From Sphingobacterium nematocida (lineage in GTDB: Bacteria > Bacteroidota > Bacteroidia > Sphingobacteriales > Sphingobacteriaceae): 64,000 bases of DNA. The notes under the pieces were generated by a model. It was not told the origin of the DNA and did no database searches. It was given only the letters and a program-made list of their open reading frames with translations. Position 1 is the first letter of the stretch; the number at the start of each line of letters is the position of its first letter. The position numbers and the translations under genes were made by a program. The DNA lies in contig NZ_FUZF01000003.1 in the NCBI RefSeq assembly GCF_900168125.1, positions 248,001-312,000 on the forward strand. Reading direction: 5' to 3'. Below are positions 26,723 through 37,107 of the stretch, piece after piece.

Positions 26723-28336
26723 TTACTTAGCCTCTGTAAATGCCAGACGCATAATATTACCGATATTGCTCTTTCCGTTAAAACGCTTGATTGTACCCAC
26801 CAGCGTTACCGTCTTTTGTCCTTTACTGTTTGTACCTTCTATTGCATCAAAAATATAACCATCCAACTTGCCGGTATTGTTATAACCCGATGCCAGCGTA
26901 CCATCTGGATTCAGAATACACAAACCTTCGCGGATCACGCCACCGTATCTCGTAAAGGTTCCCGATACCAGAATCTTACCGTTACTCAACTGTTTCGCGT
27001 AGTTAGGTTTTCCTCCTTCAAACCCCAGACTTTTAAAGCTAGGATCTACAGTTCCATCGTTATTCAACAGAACTAAACCATCTGCAGCTACACCATTGAA
27101 TGTGGTGAAGGCACCTAAAACCAATAATTTTCCAGAAGTCGTACCCACTATCGTAAATACGGTCTCGTTAGCTCCCGCCGCTCCGGCGTTAAAAGTAACA
27201 TCCTGACTTCCATCAGTATTGATACGGATAATATTTCCTTTAACAGATTGATTATTATAACGGCTTAATCGTCCAGCAACAATCAATTTACCATCTGCCT
27301 GCATAAAACCGTCCTGTATTATTCCCTCAACACCCCGGTTCGGTTTATTGGGCACGACAGATTTGTCCATATTAAAAGTTTGGTCCAAGGCACCCGTCAT
27401 ATCCATACGCACCAATCCACCTACCTCTGTAATGCCTTGTATGATTTGATCTACCGTAGAGCGCTGATAAAAATAATCCAAGTAGCTTCCAAAATTGCCC
27501 AATGCCGTAACCGCACCATTATATACATAAGTTTTATAAGCCGGTATACCTACGCCACCGTTGAATACAGGAACTTTCATTTTACTCTTTTCCGGATCGG
27601 ACGTGACATTCAGCACTTCCACCTCTTTCATTTTCAATCCTCCATCGAGTCCGACGGTAGTAATATTATTGATCAACTTAATCTCGTTGTAACTTTTGAT
27701 ACTACCCGACAATAATAACTCGTCATTACCTATCTGGTGGATGGAATTTATACTCCCTTGTTCAGCTCCTTTGCCTGAAGCACTTAAGGGTACAAACTCG
27801 CCGTTAACCGTAATACGTGCCAAGCCATTAACACTTGCCCGCGAAGCAGCCCCGTTGTAATCCGAAAAAAAGCCACCGATAAATACCTGCCCGTTGCCCA
27901 ACTGCTTTATTGTCGATATTGTTCCATTGGAACCTATCCCTGCATTGAATAAAGGGTCGATATCCACATTACCCAATATACGGCATACAGGTCCAGGATA
28001 AATCTGCCCATCAATAACCAACCGGGTTCCTCCAGTACTTACATCTGCAGGTAGTACTGCTGTCAATGTAGAATCCGTTACCGATGTAATCGATGCTTCA
28101 AGACCATTGATCACAAACTGCATTTTGCTCTTATACTCTTCTTTGATTCCCGATACCCTAAAAGTCATGGCAGTACCCTCACGTCCTTGACTCGGGTAGG
28201 GCAAGGCATCAGCAAACCGAATGCCCAACGCTTCTTTTCCACCCGCATAAGGATCCGGACCCAATGCTTCTCGATCTCTACAGGCTCCTAACACTAGGAA
28301 AACACTGCTCAATCCTATATATAGCTTATTCTTCAT
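26723..28336 (-). CDS. DUF5008 lipoprotein with IPT/TIG and delta-60 propeller repeats
   Basis: A 537-residue lipoprotein (lipobox VLGACRDRE). Residues about 40-130 form an IPT/TIG Ig-like domain as found in SusE/F-like and DUF5008 proteins. The rest holds several delta-60 repeats with the pattern DxxFNxGxGxNGxxxxIxxLxNGQVFIGGxFxxYNG, for example near residues 130-175 and 370-440. This predicts a surface beta-propeller for glycan binding, by analogy with SusE/SusF; no enzyme motif is seen. It overlaps none of its neighbours and lies 1 base from the FAS1 gene, so it is tightly operonic. Confidence 0.82.
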   Translation of the reverse strand: MKNKLYIGLSSVFLVLGACRDREALGPDPYAGGKEALGIRFADALPYPSQGREGTAMTFRVSGIKEEYKSKMQFVINGLEASITSVTDSTLTAVLPADVSTGGTRLVIDGQIYPGPVCRILGNVDIDPLFNAGIGSNGTISTIKQLGNGQVFIGGFFSDYNGAASRASVNGLARITVNGEFVPLSASGKGAEQGSINSIHQIGNDELLLSGSIKSYNEIKLINNITTVGLDGGLKMKEVEVLNVTSDPEKSKMKVPVFNGGVGIPAYKTYVYNGAVTALGNFGSYLDYFYQRSTVDQIIQGITEVGGLVRMDMTGALDQTFNMDKSVVPNKPNRGVEGIIQDGFMQADGKLIVAGRLSRYNNQSVKGNIIRINTDGSQDVTFNAGAAGANETVFTIVGTTSGKLLVLGAFTTFNGVAADGLVLLNNDGTVDPSFKSLGFEGGKPNYAKQLSNGKILVSGTFTRYGGVIREGLCILNPDGTLASGYNNTGKLDGYIFDAIEGTNSKGQKTVTLVGTIKRFNGKSNIGNIMRLAFTEAK

Positions 28337-28337
28337 G

Positions 28338-29081
28338 TTACTTATCGCTTGCTTGGTAATCTATTCCTTTTTCTATTGCCATTTGTACAAAGCGGTAGGC
28401 ATCAAAGCCAAAACCGTGTTTATTATAATTGATGACATGTACACGACCGTTAAGAGGTTTGATATTGGATGAGCTGATGAAAGCATTAACCCATCCCTTT
28501 TTAGGCTCCGCAAAATCCGGTATATAGGAGATCAAAATCTGACGCTGTCCTTTATACGGTATTTTAATACCTCCCTCATTCTCCAGATCATGGTATACCA
28601 CACCTACATTGATAGGCTCCTTGGTATTATAACTCTGATAAAGCTGTCCGGGAAAGGCATATAGCGCCAAGGTATCCACCTGTGGAAAATCAATAAGTCC
28701 ATAATCCCCTTTAACAATATACTGGGATAAATAGTACTTCCACACCTCCGGCTTGACCGCTTTAAAACTTTTAACAGTGTCCTGCCCTGTAAGGTACAGG
28801 TAGCTATTTAGACTACGCATGCTACGGATGATGCTTGGGTCCGGGACCGCAAAAAAAGTTACCCGCTCTTTGTCCAGTACTTCTTCCAACCCAGCATACC
28901 GGATCACCTGCACCAAAGTATCAAAAAGATCAATAGGACGTTTCGCTTTGGAGTCCAGGTACTGCATAATAGTACCATCAAACTCCGCTTTATGCGTTCC
29001 CGAATCCTGATAATAGTTATCTTTCTGACAGGATGCCAAAAAGAAACCAATAACACTCATATACAATAATATCTTTCTCAT
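28338..29081 (-). CDS. fasciclin (FAS1) domain lipoprotein, second cassette
   Basis: A 247-residue lipoprotein (lipobox FFLASCQKD) with one FAS1 domain: TIMQYLDSK, VTFFAVPDPSIIRSM (H1 box) and GRVHVINYNKHGFGFDAYRF (H2 box). FAS1 domains mediate adhesion or protein contacts, and in Bacteroidota PULs they recur between SusD and DUF5007/5008 genes. It occupies the same place as the FAS1 gene at 34874 in the first cassette, but its sequence is clearly diverged. Gaps to its neighbours are 1 and 16 bases. Confidence 0.85.
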   Translation of the reverse strand: MRKILLYMSVIGFFLASCQKDNYYQDSGTHKAEFDGTIMQYLDSKAKRPIDLFDTLVQVIRYAGLEEVLDKERVTFFAVPDPSIIRSMRSLNSYLYLTGQDTVKSFKAVKPEVWKYYLSQYIVKGDYGLIDFPQVDTLALYAFPGQLYQSYNTKEPINVGVVYHDLENEGGIKIPYKGQRQILISYIPDFAEPKKGWVNAFISSSNIKPLNGRVHVINYNKHGFGFDAYRFVQMAIEKGIDYQASDK

Positions 29082-29097
29082 GGTTGTATCTATACTT

Positions 29098-30735
29098 TTA
29101 TTTCCAATATTCGTTCAACGTCATAAACGGATTATTATTCGTCGCCTTTGCATTAATAGGCCAAGTCCAGGCACCTTGCAGAAAAGCAGCATAACTCATA
29201 GGTCGAAAACAATAAGTCGGATCCATAAGCTTGCCTGTACGTACCAAATCGTAGTAGTAATGACCTTCACCCATCAACTCTTTACAACGCTCCCAATAAA
29301 TAGCATCCCGAATACTATTGTCATAGTTATTTATTCCCGGATACAAGCCTGCTTTGGCACGCGAACGGATCATATTCAACAGCTCTACAGCCTTGCCATC
29401 ATTTGTACCCAAATTAGCTACGGCCTCAGCCTGCAATAAGATAGCATCCGACATACGGAATACAATCTGAGAGAATCCTACCGATTGTGGTGTATTCGCA
29501 TTACCGTAAGCAAAGTTGAAAAACTTAAAACACTGAAAGGCAGAGGTACCACTGTACATATTAGCAATTGGGTTATTGTCCTTGGTAAACCATTCCGTAA
29601 TACGCCCGTCTGGTTCACCTTCTGGGTATATAGTGGACATATAAGTGGACGAATAAGCCACCTCACTCTTATCCGGATTTGAACTGTTTAACACAAAGTA
29701 AGGCTGGTGCAACACGTGTCCCACAAAATGCCTACGGAAATTTTCGATCTGCTCTTTACCCGAACTAGTATTAGACTGGTAATTCGGGTTAGTAGGGATT
29801 TCAAACAAGCCTTCTTTCGAGCGTCCGTTAAAAATTGAAGAAGTCTGGTCTATAGGCAATAAGGCATAAGCACCTTCCTGTTCCATACCGACATGCAGCA
29901 ATTCATCTCCTAAAAGATCGGTAGCCTCATAATAGAGACGTTTATTCCCCTCATCAAACCCCGCACACCACATATTAAGATGCATGAGCAAAGCTATAGC
30001 CGATCCTCGCATTGCACGTACAGCATGATTTGCAGGTTCTTTATACGTCCAAGGAAGATCATCTTTCACCGCTTGCAAATCGGCAATACAACGTTTAGCA
30101 ACTTCAACGTGATTTGTACGCGGCAACGGATCCTGATTATAGGCATTGGTATAATAAGGCACATCACCATATAGACGGATTAGGAAAAAATAAGTTAAAC
30201 AGCGCATAAATACCGCCTCTGCCTGATAACGCTTGACCACAGCAGGCGAAATCGAAGCATCGTTCTCTGCAATCATCGGTACTTTTTCGTACAAAATATT
30301 GGCAGACTGAATAACCTTATAATGCGGCACCCAGTCGTCCATTCTATTCCAGTACACATGTGTTGCCCAGAATGTATTTTCAACCCCTGCTCCTTCGGTA
30401 CGAACCGTACCGACCAAAGTTTTTATCAATCCAGCCGAAATCATGTTAATATCCGTACGATTCGGATAGCTATTTGTTTTAAGCACAGGCGCATTTCGAA
30501 AATCTCCAGCCAACATGGTGGGCCGCTCGATACCTACACCATAACGAAACAAACGATAGACTTCTAAGGTGAACGTTTCTGCATCACCTGCATTACGCCA
30601 GAAATTATTTCCCGATAAACTATCTTTAGGCTCTACGTTCAGAAATTTCTGGCAGCCTAGCAAAGAAAACATGAGGGCCAACATAACGCCAATTCTAGCA
30701 AATTTCAAATTCTTCATTTCTTTTCTTTTTATCAT
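29098..30735 (-). CDS. SusD/RagB-family outer-membrane lipoprotein, second cassette
   Basis: A 545-residue SusD-like surface glycan-binding lipoprotein that forms the lid over its SusC pore. The lipobox is LLGCQKFLNVEPKDS, followed by the TPR-rich fold (AVFMRCLTYFFLIRLYGDVP) and a C-terminal domain ending in GEGHYYYDLVRTGK. The ATG at 30735 starts 2 bases after the SusC stop; an ATG at 30717 is also possible. Partner of the SusC at 30738. Confidence 0.95.
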   Translation of the reverse strand: MIKRKEMKNLKFARIGVMLALMFSLLGCQKFLNVEPKDSLSGNNFWRNAGDAETFTLEVYRLFRYGVGIERPTMLAGDFRNAPVLKTNSYPNRTDINMISAGLIKTLVGTVRTEGAGVENTFWATHVYWNRMDDWVPHYKVIQSANILYEKVPMIAENDASISPAVVKRYQAEAVFMRCLTYFFLIRLYGDVPYYTNAYNQDPLPRTNHVEVAKRCIADLQAVKDDLPWTYKEPANHAVRAMRGSAIALLMHLNMWCAGFDEGNKRLYYEATDLLGDELLHVGMEQEGAYALLPIDQTSSIFNGRSKEGLFEIPTNPNYQSNTSSGKEQIENFRRHFVGHVLHQPYFVLNSSNPDKSEVAYSSTYMSTIYPEGEPDGRITEWFTKDNNPIANMYSGTSAFQCFKFFNFAYGNANTPQSVGFSQIVFRMSDAILLQAEAVANLGTNDGKAVELLNMIRSRAKAGLYPGINNYDNSIRDAIYWERCKELMGEGHYYYDLVRTGKLMDPTYCFRPMSYAAFLQGAWTWPINAKATNNNPFMTLNEYWK

Positions 30736-30737
30736 TT

Positions 30738-33700
30738 TTAGAACTGCAGACTTAATCCTAATGTAAAACTACGTGCTGTAGGATAACCATCTGTACGGTC
30801 ATAACCTGAACTGGTCACCAACTCTGGGTTTGGGCCCGAATAATTCGAGAATGTGTAGAGGTTATTACCCGTCACATATACACGGGCCGAAGTCACATTG
30901 TAGCGTTCTGTCCATTGTCTTGGAAAATTATATCCTAATGTCACATAATTAATTTTCAGATAGGATCCATCCTCCATAAAGAGCGTTTGATTGGCACGGA
31001 AAGGACGGATAGCTGTACGCTGATAATCAAACGGGTTAGGTAATCCTGCTATTTGTCCGTACGTGGTCCAGAAATCATAACGATCCAATGGCAGTAAAGC
31101 CGATTCCTTACGACCTCCAGACTTACCAAAAGGGGTACCATAGGATGCCATCTGTGCCGCTAATGCTGCATTGATCACATCACGCTTATAAGTGTAGGAT
31201 AACTGTGTAGTCAACGAAAATCCTTTGTAACGTAGGTTGGTATTGATACCACCTGTCATTTTCGGCTGCGCATTACCAACCACGACTAAATCTTGGTCGT
31301 CTAAAATATAATCCCCATTTAAATCTGTCCAATATGGATCTCCCCCTTGGAAATAATAACCTTCTGCAGTTTTATAAGGCTCTCCAGTCGAAGGATTTAC
31401 CGGCACTTCCGCATCAGTAGCAAACGTACCACGGTAGTCAAACAAGACAAAAGACATGGAATTACGTCCCAAACGATACAAGGTATGGTACTTTAGATTA
31501 TTGTCGTACACCGTGTAAGTACGCTTGCCATCCGGTAAGCTGGTCAATATATCATCATTCCAGGCACCGGTCAACGTTACATCCCACTTCCATTCGCTCT
31601 CTGGACGAAGTGGTCTAAACCTCAGGTCAAACTCGTAACCGTAGTTTACGGTACTCACCTCATTGGTCTTGATCTCACCGAAAGCATTGTGATTGGTTAA
31701 AGGCTTTGTCCACAACATATTATCAACCTGCTTATAATAGGTTTCCAAAGTAGCATTAATACGCCCTCCATACAAACCGAACTCTAATGCACCACTCATC
31801 TGGGTAGTGGTTGAAGGTACCAATCGGGTATTAGGCATCTGTCCCCAAGAAAATCCAATGGTTTGATTATTATTGAAAAATCCAGTATATTGATATTTAC
31901 CGTTAGCGTCAAATACAGTACCTGTAGGTACAATATTTTTACCCCAAGATCCACGTAATGCCAGATAATCCAACGTACCAGATTCGGTCAGGAAGGACAT
32001 AAATTCTTCCTTTTCCATATTCCAGCGTGCTGAAATCGATGGATTTTTAACCCAAGGTACTTCTGCACCTACAGCCGAAGACTTGTCAAAACGGTATGTA
32101 AAATCCAATACGTACTTTTTATCGAATAGATTTAGACTTGCTGCTCCGGCGAAACCGGCACTACGTACCTCCGAAGTATTATTAAGTATCCCACCTAGTG
32201 CATTACCCGCGTTGAAACCAAAGGGACCTTCCAACTGATCATTTGCAAAACCAGAACGTTTCATCGCTTTAGACATAAAATCGGTCATGTTCAACTCGCT
32301 AAATACATAGGCCAATAACATATGTCGCTTAAAATCCTTGATATAATTGAGTCGTGTCAAGTTATATAGAGTATTACGCTGTCCATCGAAATTGTAGGCA
32401 GAAGAAATATTATCATTGGCTATAGCTGGGGTAAAAAGATCTTTACGTGTCGTATTATAACTATAACTAAAATTATTGCTGGCGCGCAGACCTTTCAATA
32501 CTTCAAAATCCAAATCCAAGGTTGCTCGCAAATCATTAGTACGGTCATCATTACGACCAGTCAAGGCTGCCAAAATGTCGTTACTGATAAAGGATGAGCT
32601 AGGCGATGGCAACAAAGACGAAGCCGAAGCTGCTGAAGCAACACCACCTTGAGTAACCGAATTACCACTTCCTACTTTCTGCTTACCAAAGTTACCCGAC
32701 ATAATACCCGATAACCGAAAACGTTCACTAGGACGGTACTCTGATTGCATATTTAACGTATACCGGCTGAAACCAGTATTCTGGATAATTCCTTTTTCAT
32801 TATAAAAAGAGCCATTGATTTTATAGTTAAACGTCACATCCCCCCCAGAAGCATTCACATTATGGGTCTGGTTATAGGTTGACTTATAAAATACATCCTG
32901 CCAATTCGTAGAATTGTTATAATACGGATTAAGACTATCAGACAATAATTGGCTATTCTGTATTTCATCCCTTGCTGCCCAAATATCCCCACCGTAATTC
33001 ATGATTTGATTAATACGGGAATATCTTTCGTTTACACCGCCTAAAACATCTCTCAAATTCGGAACTGTATTAAAAAATTGATTGGTGGTATATTGAATAA
33101 TAGGTGTTTTTGATTTACCACGTTTAGTCGTAATTATAATTACTCCATAGGCACCACGTGATCCATAAAGCGCGGTAGCTGCCGCATCCTTTAACACGTC
33201 AATGGATTCAATATCTTCGGGAGGAATCAGCGAAATGGGACTAATACCCGCTCCCTGTGAACTAAATCCGTAATTAAAATCGGTATTATCATCAACCTGT
33301 GCACCATCTACTACATAAAGAGGTGAAGTTGGTGTCAAAAAGCCATCTGCTCCTGCCCCATTCATGGAAATATTGGATAGACCACGCACCATTACCGATG
33401 TTCGTGTCCCTGGTTGTCCAGAATTGAGTTGTATATTCATACCCGCTACCTTACCTTGCAACATCTGCATCACGTTTGACACCGGATTGTCCTGCAACTG
33501 CTTTCCGTCTATACGTACGGTAGAACCAGTCATTGTCTCGCGTGTACGGCTTGTATAGCCCTGTACAACCACTTCTTCCAGCGCGTTCTGCTTTTTATCC
33601 AAATACACGGTAAAAACAAACAATTTCTTGCCGACAAGGCTTTCTTTAGCTACCTCGTATTCCATATTAGAGAATTGAATCTCATCATCTGCAGGTATTG

Positions 33701-33890
33701 AAACTCTAAAATACCCCTTTCTATCCGTGGTACCTACCACCTTAGCAAGCTTCGTGGAACGCACGGTAACACCGGAAATACCTTGTTTACTGGTTGCGTC
33801 CTGTACAAAACCGGATGCTGTTATATTGCCCTGTGCAAAAAGAGCAACAGTACATAAAAGCGATACAAGCGTTAATATATATTTCTTCAT
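30738..33890 (-). CDS. SusC/RagA TonB-dependent transporter, second cassette
   Basis: A 1050-residue outer-membrane TonB-dependent pore for oligomer import. After a signal peptide (ALFAQ) comes a carboxypeptidase-regulatory-like domain (about 20-100) beginning TASGFVQDATSKQGISGV. A TonB-box region (ALEEVVVQGY) follows, then the plug with SusC signatures GKVAGMNIQLNSGQPG and IDVLKDAAATALYGSRGAYG, and a 22-strand barrel ending in SFTLGLSLQF. The ATG at 33890 begins the signal peptide. An ATG at 33935 would add 15 residues and overlap the DUF5007 gene, so it is rejected. Confidence 0.96.
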   Translation of the reverse strand: MKKYILTLVSLLCTVALFAQGNITASGFVQDATSKQGISGVTVRSTKLAKVVGTTDRKGYFRVSIPADDEIQFSNMEYEVAKESLVGKKLFVFTVYLDKKQNALEEVVVQGYTSRTRETMTGSTVRIDGKQLQDNPVSNVMQMLQGKVAGMNIQLNSGQPGTRTSVMVRGLSNISMNGAGADGFLTPTSPLYVVDGAQVDDNTDFNYGFSSQGAGISPISLIPPEDIESIDVLKDAAATALYGSRGAYGVIIITTKRGKSKTPIIQYTTNQFFNTVPNLRDVLGGVNERYSRINQIMNYGGDIWAARDEIQNSQLLSDSLNPYYNNSTNWQDVFYKSTYNQTHNVNASGGDVTFNYKINGSFYNEKGIIQNTGFSRYTLNMQSEYRPSERFRLSGIMSGNFGKQKVGSGNSVTQGGVASAASASSLLPSPSSSFISNDILAALTGRNDDRTNDLRATLDLDFEVLKGLRASNNFSYSYNTTRKDLFTPAIANDNISSAYNFDGQRNTLYNLTRLNYIKDFKRHMLLAYVFSELNMTDFMSKAMKRSGFANDQLEGPFGFNAGNALGGILNNTSEVRSAGFAGAASLNLFDKKYVLDFTYRFDKSSAVGAEVPWVKNPSISARWNMEKEEFMSFLTESGTLDYLALRGSWGKNIVPTGTVFDANGKYQYTGFFNNNQTIGFSWGQMPNTRLVPSTTTQMSGALEFGLYGGRINATLETYYKQVDNMLWTKPLTNHNAFGEIKTNEVSTVNYGYEFDLRFRPLRPESEWKWDVTLTGAWNDDILTSLPDGKRTYTVYDNNLKYHTLYRLGRNSMSFVLFDYRGTFATDAEVPVNPSTGEPYKTAEGYYFQGGDPYWTDLNGDYILDDQDLVVVGNAQPKMTGGINTNLRYKGFSLTTQLSYTYKRDVINAALAAQMASYGTPFGKSGGRKESALLPLDRYDFWTTYGQIAGLPNPFDYQRTAIRPFRANQTLFMEDGSYLKINYVTLGYNFPRQWTERYNVTSARVYVTGNNLYTFSNYSGPNPELVTSSGYDRTDGYPTARSFTLGLSLQF

Positions 33891-33903
33891 TTGATACAGC
33901 GTC

Positions 33904-34869
33904 TTAATCGTTTTCAAATAGAGGAGCCTCCTCACTAAAATAAATAACTACCTCCCAGGCTCCAGGTTGGTGAATACTGAAAGGGAATGCCAAACTGTTT
34001 TGCTGACGTAAACCGCCAAAACCAATACGATCGAAAGTAAACAAAACAGAAGTCTGCTCTCCGTTATTGTACTTCGTGTTAATGGTAGGTACCAAAGGTA
34101 TTGGATACTCTACATCATAAGTTACGGAACTCTTATCTGCCGAGAAGCGTTTATTAAATCCATGAACCAGATTATCCCAATCCGTAGTATTCCATTTATC
34201 CATAGAAATAGGTGTCAGGTCCGGGTTCAGCATCTTGAAGGTAATGCTATTACCTTCACCAACACGGTTAAACCATACCTGAGCACCGAAAAGTATATTA
34301 CGCTTCTCGGCACCTAAAAGGTTATACACAAAAAAATTACTACTATATGCTTCTTCACGGGTAGGTTTTAGCTTTAGATTTCGGAAATAACGTCGTCCCC
34401 CTGAGCTGGCAACTTCCACATCAAATACGTAGCCTGAATCTGGTGCAACTTTTAAGATATTGGAATTGGCCGTACTCCACATCGTAAATGTACCAGAGCG
34501 TTCGCCGATCTCCCATAAAGGGCGCATCACAGTATCCCGCTTGGCACGTATCTCTTCAATTGATTTTTCCTCTCCGGTATATCGCTCTTTCCAGATTGAT
34601 ACGGGAAATAACTTAGACAACTCAGGTGCTTCCTTACCATCAAACGTACGCACCGCCGATATGCGAAACGAAAGCGGCAAAGACGATTCACCTGCATTAA
34701 AATTACCCTGATAAACAGTGTTTCTACCCAAGGTAGGCGTATACTCTTGCTGGGTAAAGTTCATATCCAAACTAAAAGCGTCTAAATCCTGTGGAAAATT
34801 TTTCTTACATCCATAGGTAACTGCCAACAGTGTACAGAGAATCCCTATATATACTATTCTATTTCTCAT
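33904..34869 (-). CDS. DUF5007 lipoprotein
   Basis: A 321-residue lipoprotein with a lipobox near residue 21 (AVTYGCKKNF). The body matches the DUF5007 type known from Bacteroidota PULs: a beta-rich protein with no enzyme motif. Conserved-looking blocks include TLGRNTVYQGNFNAGESSLP near the start, a central GERSGTFTMWSTANS, and a C-terminal PGAWEVVIYFSEEAP. It closes the first SusC-SusD-FAS1 cassette and lies 13 bases before the second SusC. Position suggests a surface partner of the SusCD complex, equivalent to DUF5008 in the second cassette. Confidence 0.8.
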   Translation of the reverse strand: MRNRIVYIGILCTLLAVTYGCKKNFPQDLDAFSLDMNFTQQEYTPTLGRNTVYQGNFNAGESSLPLSFRISAVRTFDGKEAPELSKLFPVSIWKERYTGEEKSIEEIRAKRDTVMRPLWEIGERSGTFTMWSTANSNILKVAPDSGYVFDVEVASSGGRRYFRNLKLKPTREEAYSSNFFVYNLLGAEKRNILFGAQVWFNRVGEGNSITFKMLNPDLTPISMDKWNTTDWDNLVHGFNKRFSADKSSVTYDVEYPIPLVPTINTKYNNGEQTSVLFTFDRIGFGGLRQQNSLAFPFSIHQPGAWEVVIYFSEEAPLFEND

Positions 34870-34873
34870 GTTG

Positions 34874-35551
34874 CTATTTATTCATTTTAGTAAGAAAATC
34901 ACCAAATCCGAACTCATGCCCATTGGCTAATACATGCACCACACTTTTGTCAGTACTTATGTTAACCGCCTGCGTGGCTGCCCGTACCCAGTTTAACTCA
35001 AACTTAGAGTCTTTTTTGTCGGTATAATATACCGTAACCAATCCTCCGCCTACATGACCAGAAGCATCCTGTTTAATCCGTTGAGCGTGCATATTCTTTT
35101 CGTATTTAGAGGTTGTCATGTCCAGACCGTCTACAAACTCCATGTCTGCGGTACGCTTCAATCCCTGTACGATATATTTCGATAATAAGGTATCAAGTTC
35201 CACCCGATTCAATGTTTTCAAATTCAGATCAGGGCGATTCTGCGTTTTCCGGACTAGATTTAGATTTGTAATTGCCAATCGAAAAGAAGCATTCGTCGGT
35301 GCAAAAATTGTCAATGAATCACTTGAGAGCCCTTCCTTAAATTCAGGTAACAGATCCAATACCTGTAGCAAAGAATCGTAGGTTCCCGGTTTGGATCTAA
35401 AATAGTCCAACGTAGACCCGGCATACTGATTTTCCTTGTTTTCAAAATCATAATATCCGGTATGCTTGCTACAGGAGCTATAACTGAATAACAAGCTAGC
35501 CGCAACAACGAGCATTATAATATATTTAATACTTTTCATATCCTCTGCCAT
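34874..35551 (-). CDS. fasciclin (FAS1) domain lipoprotein, first cassette
   Basis: A 225-residue lipoprotein (lipobox FSYSSCSKH) with a FAS1 domain: TLDYFRSKPGTYDSLLQVL, LTIFAPTNASFRLAI (H1) and SVVHVLANGHEFGFGDFL (H2). It sits 1 base after SusD and 4 bases before DUF5007. The paralogue at 28338 holds the same slot in the second cassette. Confidence 0.87.
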   Translation of the reverse strand: MAEDMKSIKYIIMLVVAASLLFSYSSCSKHTGYYDFENKENQYAGSTLDYFRSKPGTYDSLLQVLDLLPEFKEGLSSDSLTIFAPTNASFRLAITNLNLVRKTQNRPDLNLKTLNRVELDTLLSKYIVQGLKRTADMEFVDGLDMTTSKYEKNMHAQRIKQDASGHVGGGLVTVYYTDKKDSKFELNWVRAATQAVNISTDKSVVHVLANGHEFGFGDFLTKMNK

Positions 35552-35552
35552 T

Positions 35553-37103
35553 TTAATTTTTCCAGTACGGATTCTGATCTAACAATCTATTATTGTTTAA
35601 CACCTCCTGTGCGATAGGCCAGTAAATCCCTTTTTCATTGATAAGTTTAACGAATTGGCTATCCTGCTTTTTGATCTTATGATAACGCACTAAATCAAAC
35701 CAACGCCAGCCCTCTCCCATCAGCTCCCGTCTTCTTTCTTCAAAGATCTCGTTGATCACATCTACATTTTGTCCTACTTCAGGCAAGCCCCGGGATCTAC
35801 GAACTTGGTTCAAAAGCCCTCTTACGGCATCATCATTTCCACCAAGTACCGCCAAAGCTTCCGCACGTAAAAGCGCCATATCTTCCAGACGGCTGAAAAC
35901 CAACGTCGAACTAAACAGTGGGAATGATCCATCTGTGGTCCCCCCGCGAATCACCTTTATCTTACTGAAAATAGGTCTGATTCCACCAACCTCAGAAAAG
36001 TAGCTGGTCACCGTTTGCCCTGTTTCATTTACGTGAAAACGCAAGTCCTTGGGCTCGTGGAAAATTTGCATAATACGCTCAATCGGGATATAGATATCTG
36101 GCTTGGGCTTACTGACTAGAGGTGCTGACAGAGTCAGCTGCTCAATATGTCCTTCGAAAGAGGCCTCCAATGCAGACCATTTAGAAGGAAATGCAACTAA
36201 GTGCGAATTTGAAGATACAAAGAAATAACCTTCAGGGGAGGTAAACGTAGCACTATTTGCATAGGTGGCTACCGCCTTGGCTGCATTCGTCAATACAAAA
36301 TCTGAGTAAACCGAAGATTCCAGGTATTTGCCTTGCCAGGCAGTCAGGTGAGCTAGTATAGCATTCACAGATAAGCGATTGAACAATACACCGTCCCAAT
36401 TTTCAAAACTCGAACCGTGATACTTCTCAATAGCATATATCTCGTCTTCCTTAGAACCGTAGCGATACGGAAGTACCGTTGCTGCCGCTTTCAATTCGCG
36501 CTCGGCATAAGCCAATACCTGATCGGATGAAGAAGTTTCGATAGCTGGAAAACTACCTTCATAAGCTTTATCCCAAATCGGAGCATCTCCCCATATCCTG
36601 GCTATCTGAAAATAGCAAAATCCCTTTAATGCGCGAGCTTGCGCCACATCAATTTTATTATTCAGTTCAGTATACTGCGGATCCTTAGCTACAATACGTT
36701 CCGAATTACTGATGAAAAGATTTGCTGCATTAATTGCTGCATAAAACTTGCGCCAGCTGCTCAGATTCGTGATCAGAGCGTTAGAGGATGTCAGGTTACC
36801 TTCAATAACCTCCTGCAATTCACGCTTTTCAGGAGCAATAAAATCACCAGCCCGTAAATCCCCATAGACCCATTGCGCATTATTTTCGGAAAGTGCAGTA
36901 CGAACTAGCCCATATATGCCCATCAACGAAGCACGCGCATCATTAATATCTTTCCATTTGTTCTCTTCGTTCACAATATGACGCGAGTCGACCTCCAAAA
37001 GACTATCACATGAAGTCAGCGTAGTAGAAGACAAAGTCAACAGCACTAAGCCCTGCTTTAACCAGCGCGATGTCAATACTTTTTTTATATCGTTATTCAT
37101 CAT
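35553..37103 (-). CDS. SusD/RagB-family outer-membrane lipoprotein, first cassette
   Basis: A 516-residue SusD-like glycan-binding lipoprotein. Its signal ends in the lipobox TTLTSCDSLLEVDS, and RALKGFCYFQIARIWGDAPI belongs to the TPR core. The C-terminus carries ERRRELMGEGWRWFDLVRYHKI and ends NRLLDQNPYWKN. It starts 4 bases after the SusC gene at 37108 and forms its lid. Confidence 0.95.
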   Translation of the reverse strand: MMNNDIKKVLTSRWLKQGLVLLTLSSTTLTSCDSLLEVDSRHIVNEENKWKDINDARASLMGIYGLVRTALSENNAQWVYGDLRAGDFIAPEKRELQEVIEGNLTSSNALITNLSSWRKFYAAINAANLFISNSERIVAKDPQYTELNNKIDVAQARALKGFCYFQIARIWGDAPIWDKAYEGSFPAIETSSSDQVLAYAERELKAAATVLPYRYGSKEDEIYAIEKYHGSSFENWDGVLFNRLSVNAILAHLTAWQGKYLESSVYSDFVLTNAAKAVATYANSATFTSPEGYFFVSSNSHLVAFPSKWSALEASFEGHIEQLTLSAPLVSKPKPDIYIPIERIMQIFHEPKDLRFHVNETGQTVTSYFSEVGGIRPIFSKIKVIRGGTTDGSFPLFSSTLVFSRLEDMALLRAEALAVLGGNDDAVRGLLNQVRRSRGLPEVGQNVDVINEIFEERRRELMGEGWRWFDLVRYHKIKKQDSQFVKLINEKGIYWPIAQEVLNNNRLLDQNPYWKN

Positions 37104-37107
37104 TTCC

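Noticed and set aside
30738-33935. SusC start at ATG 33935
   Set aside because: It would overlap the DUF5007 gene and put 15 residues before a normal signal peptide.
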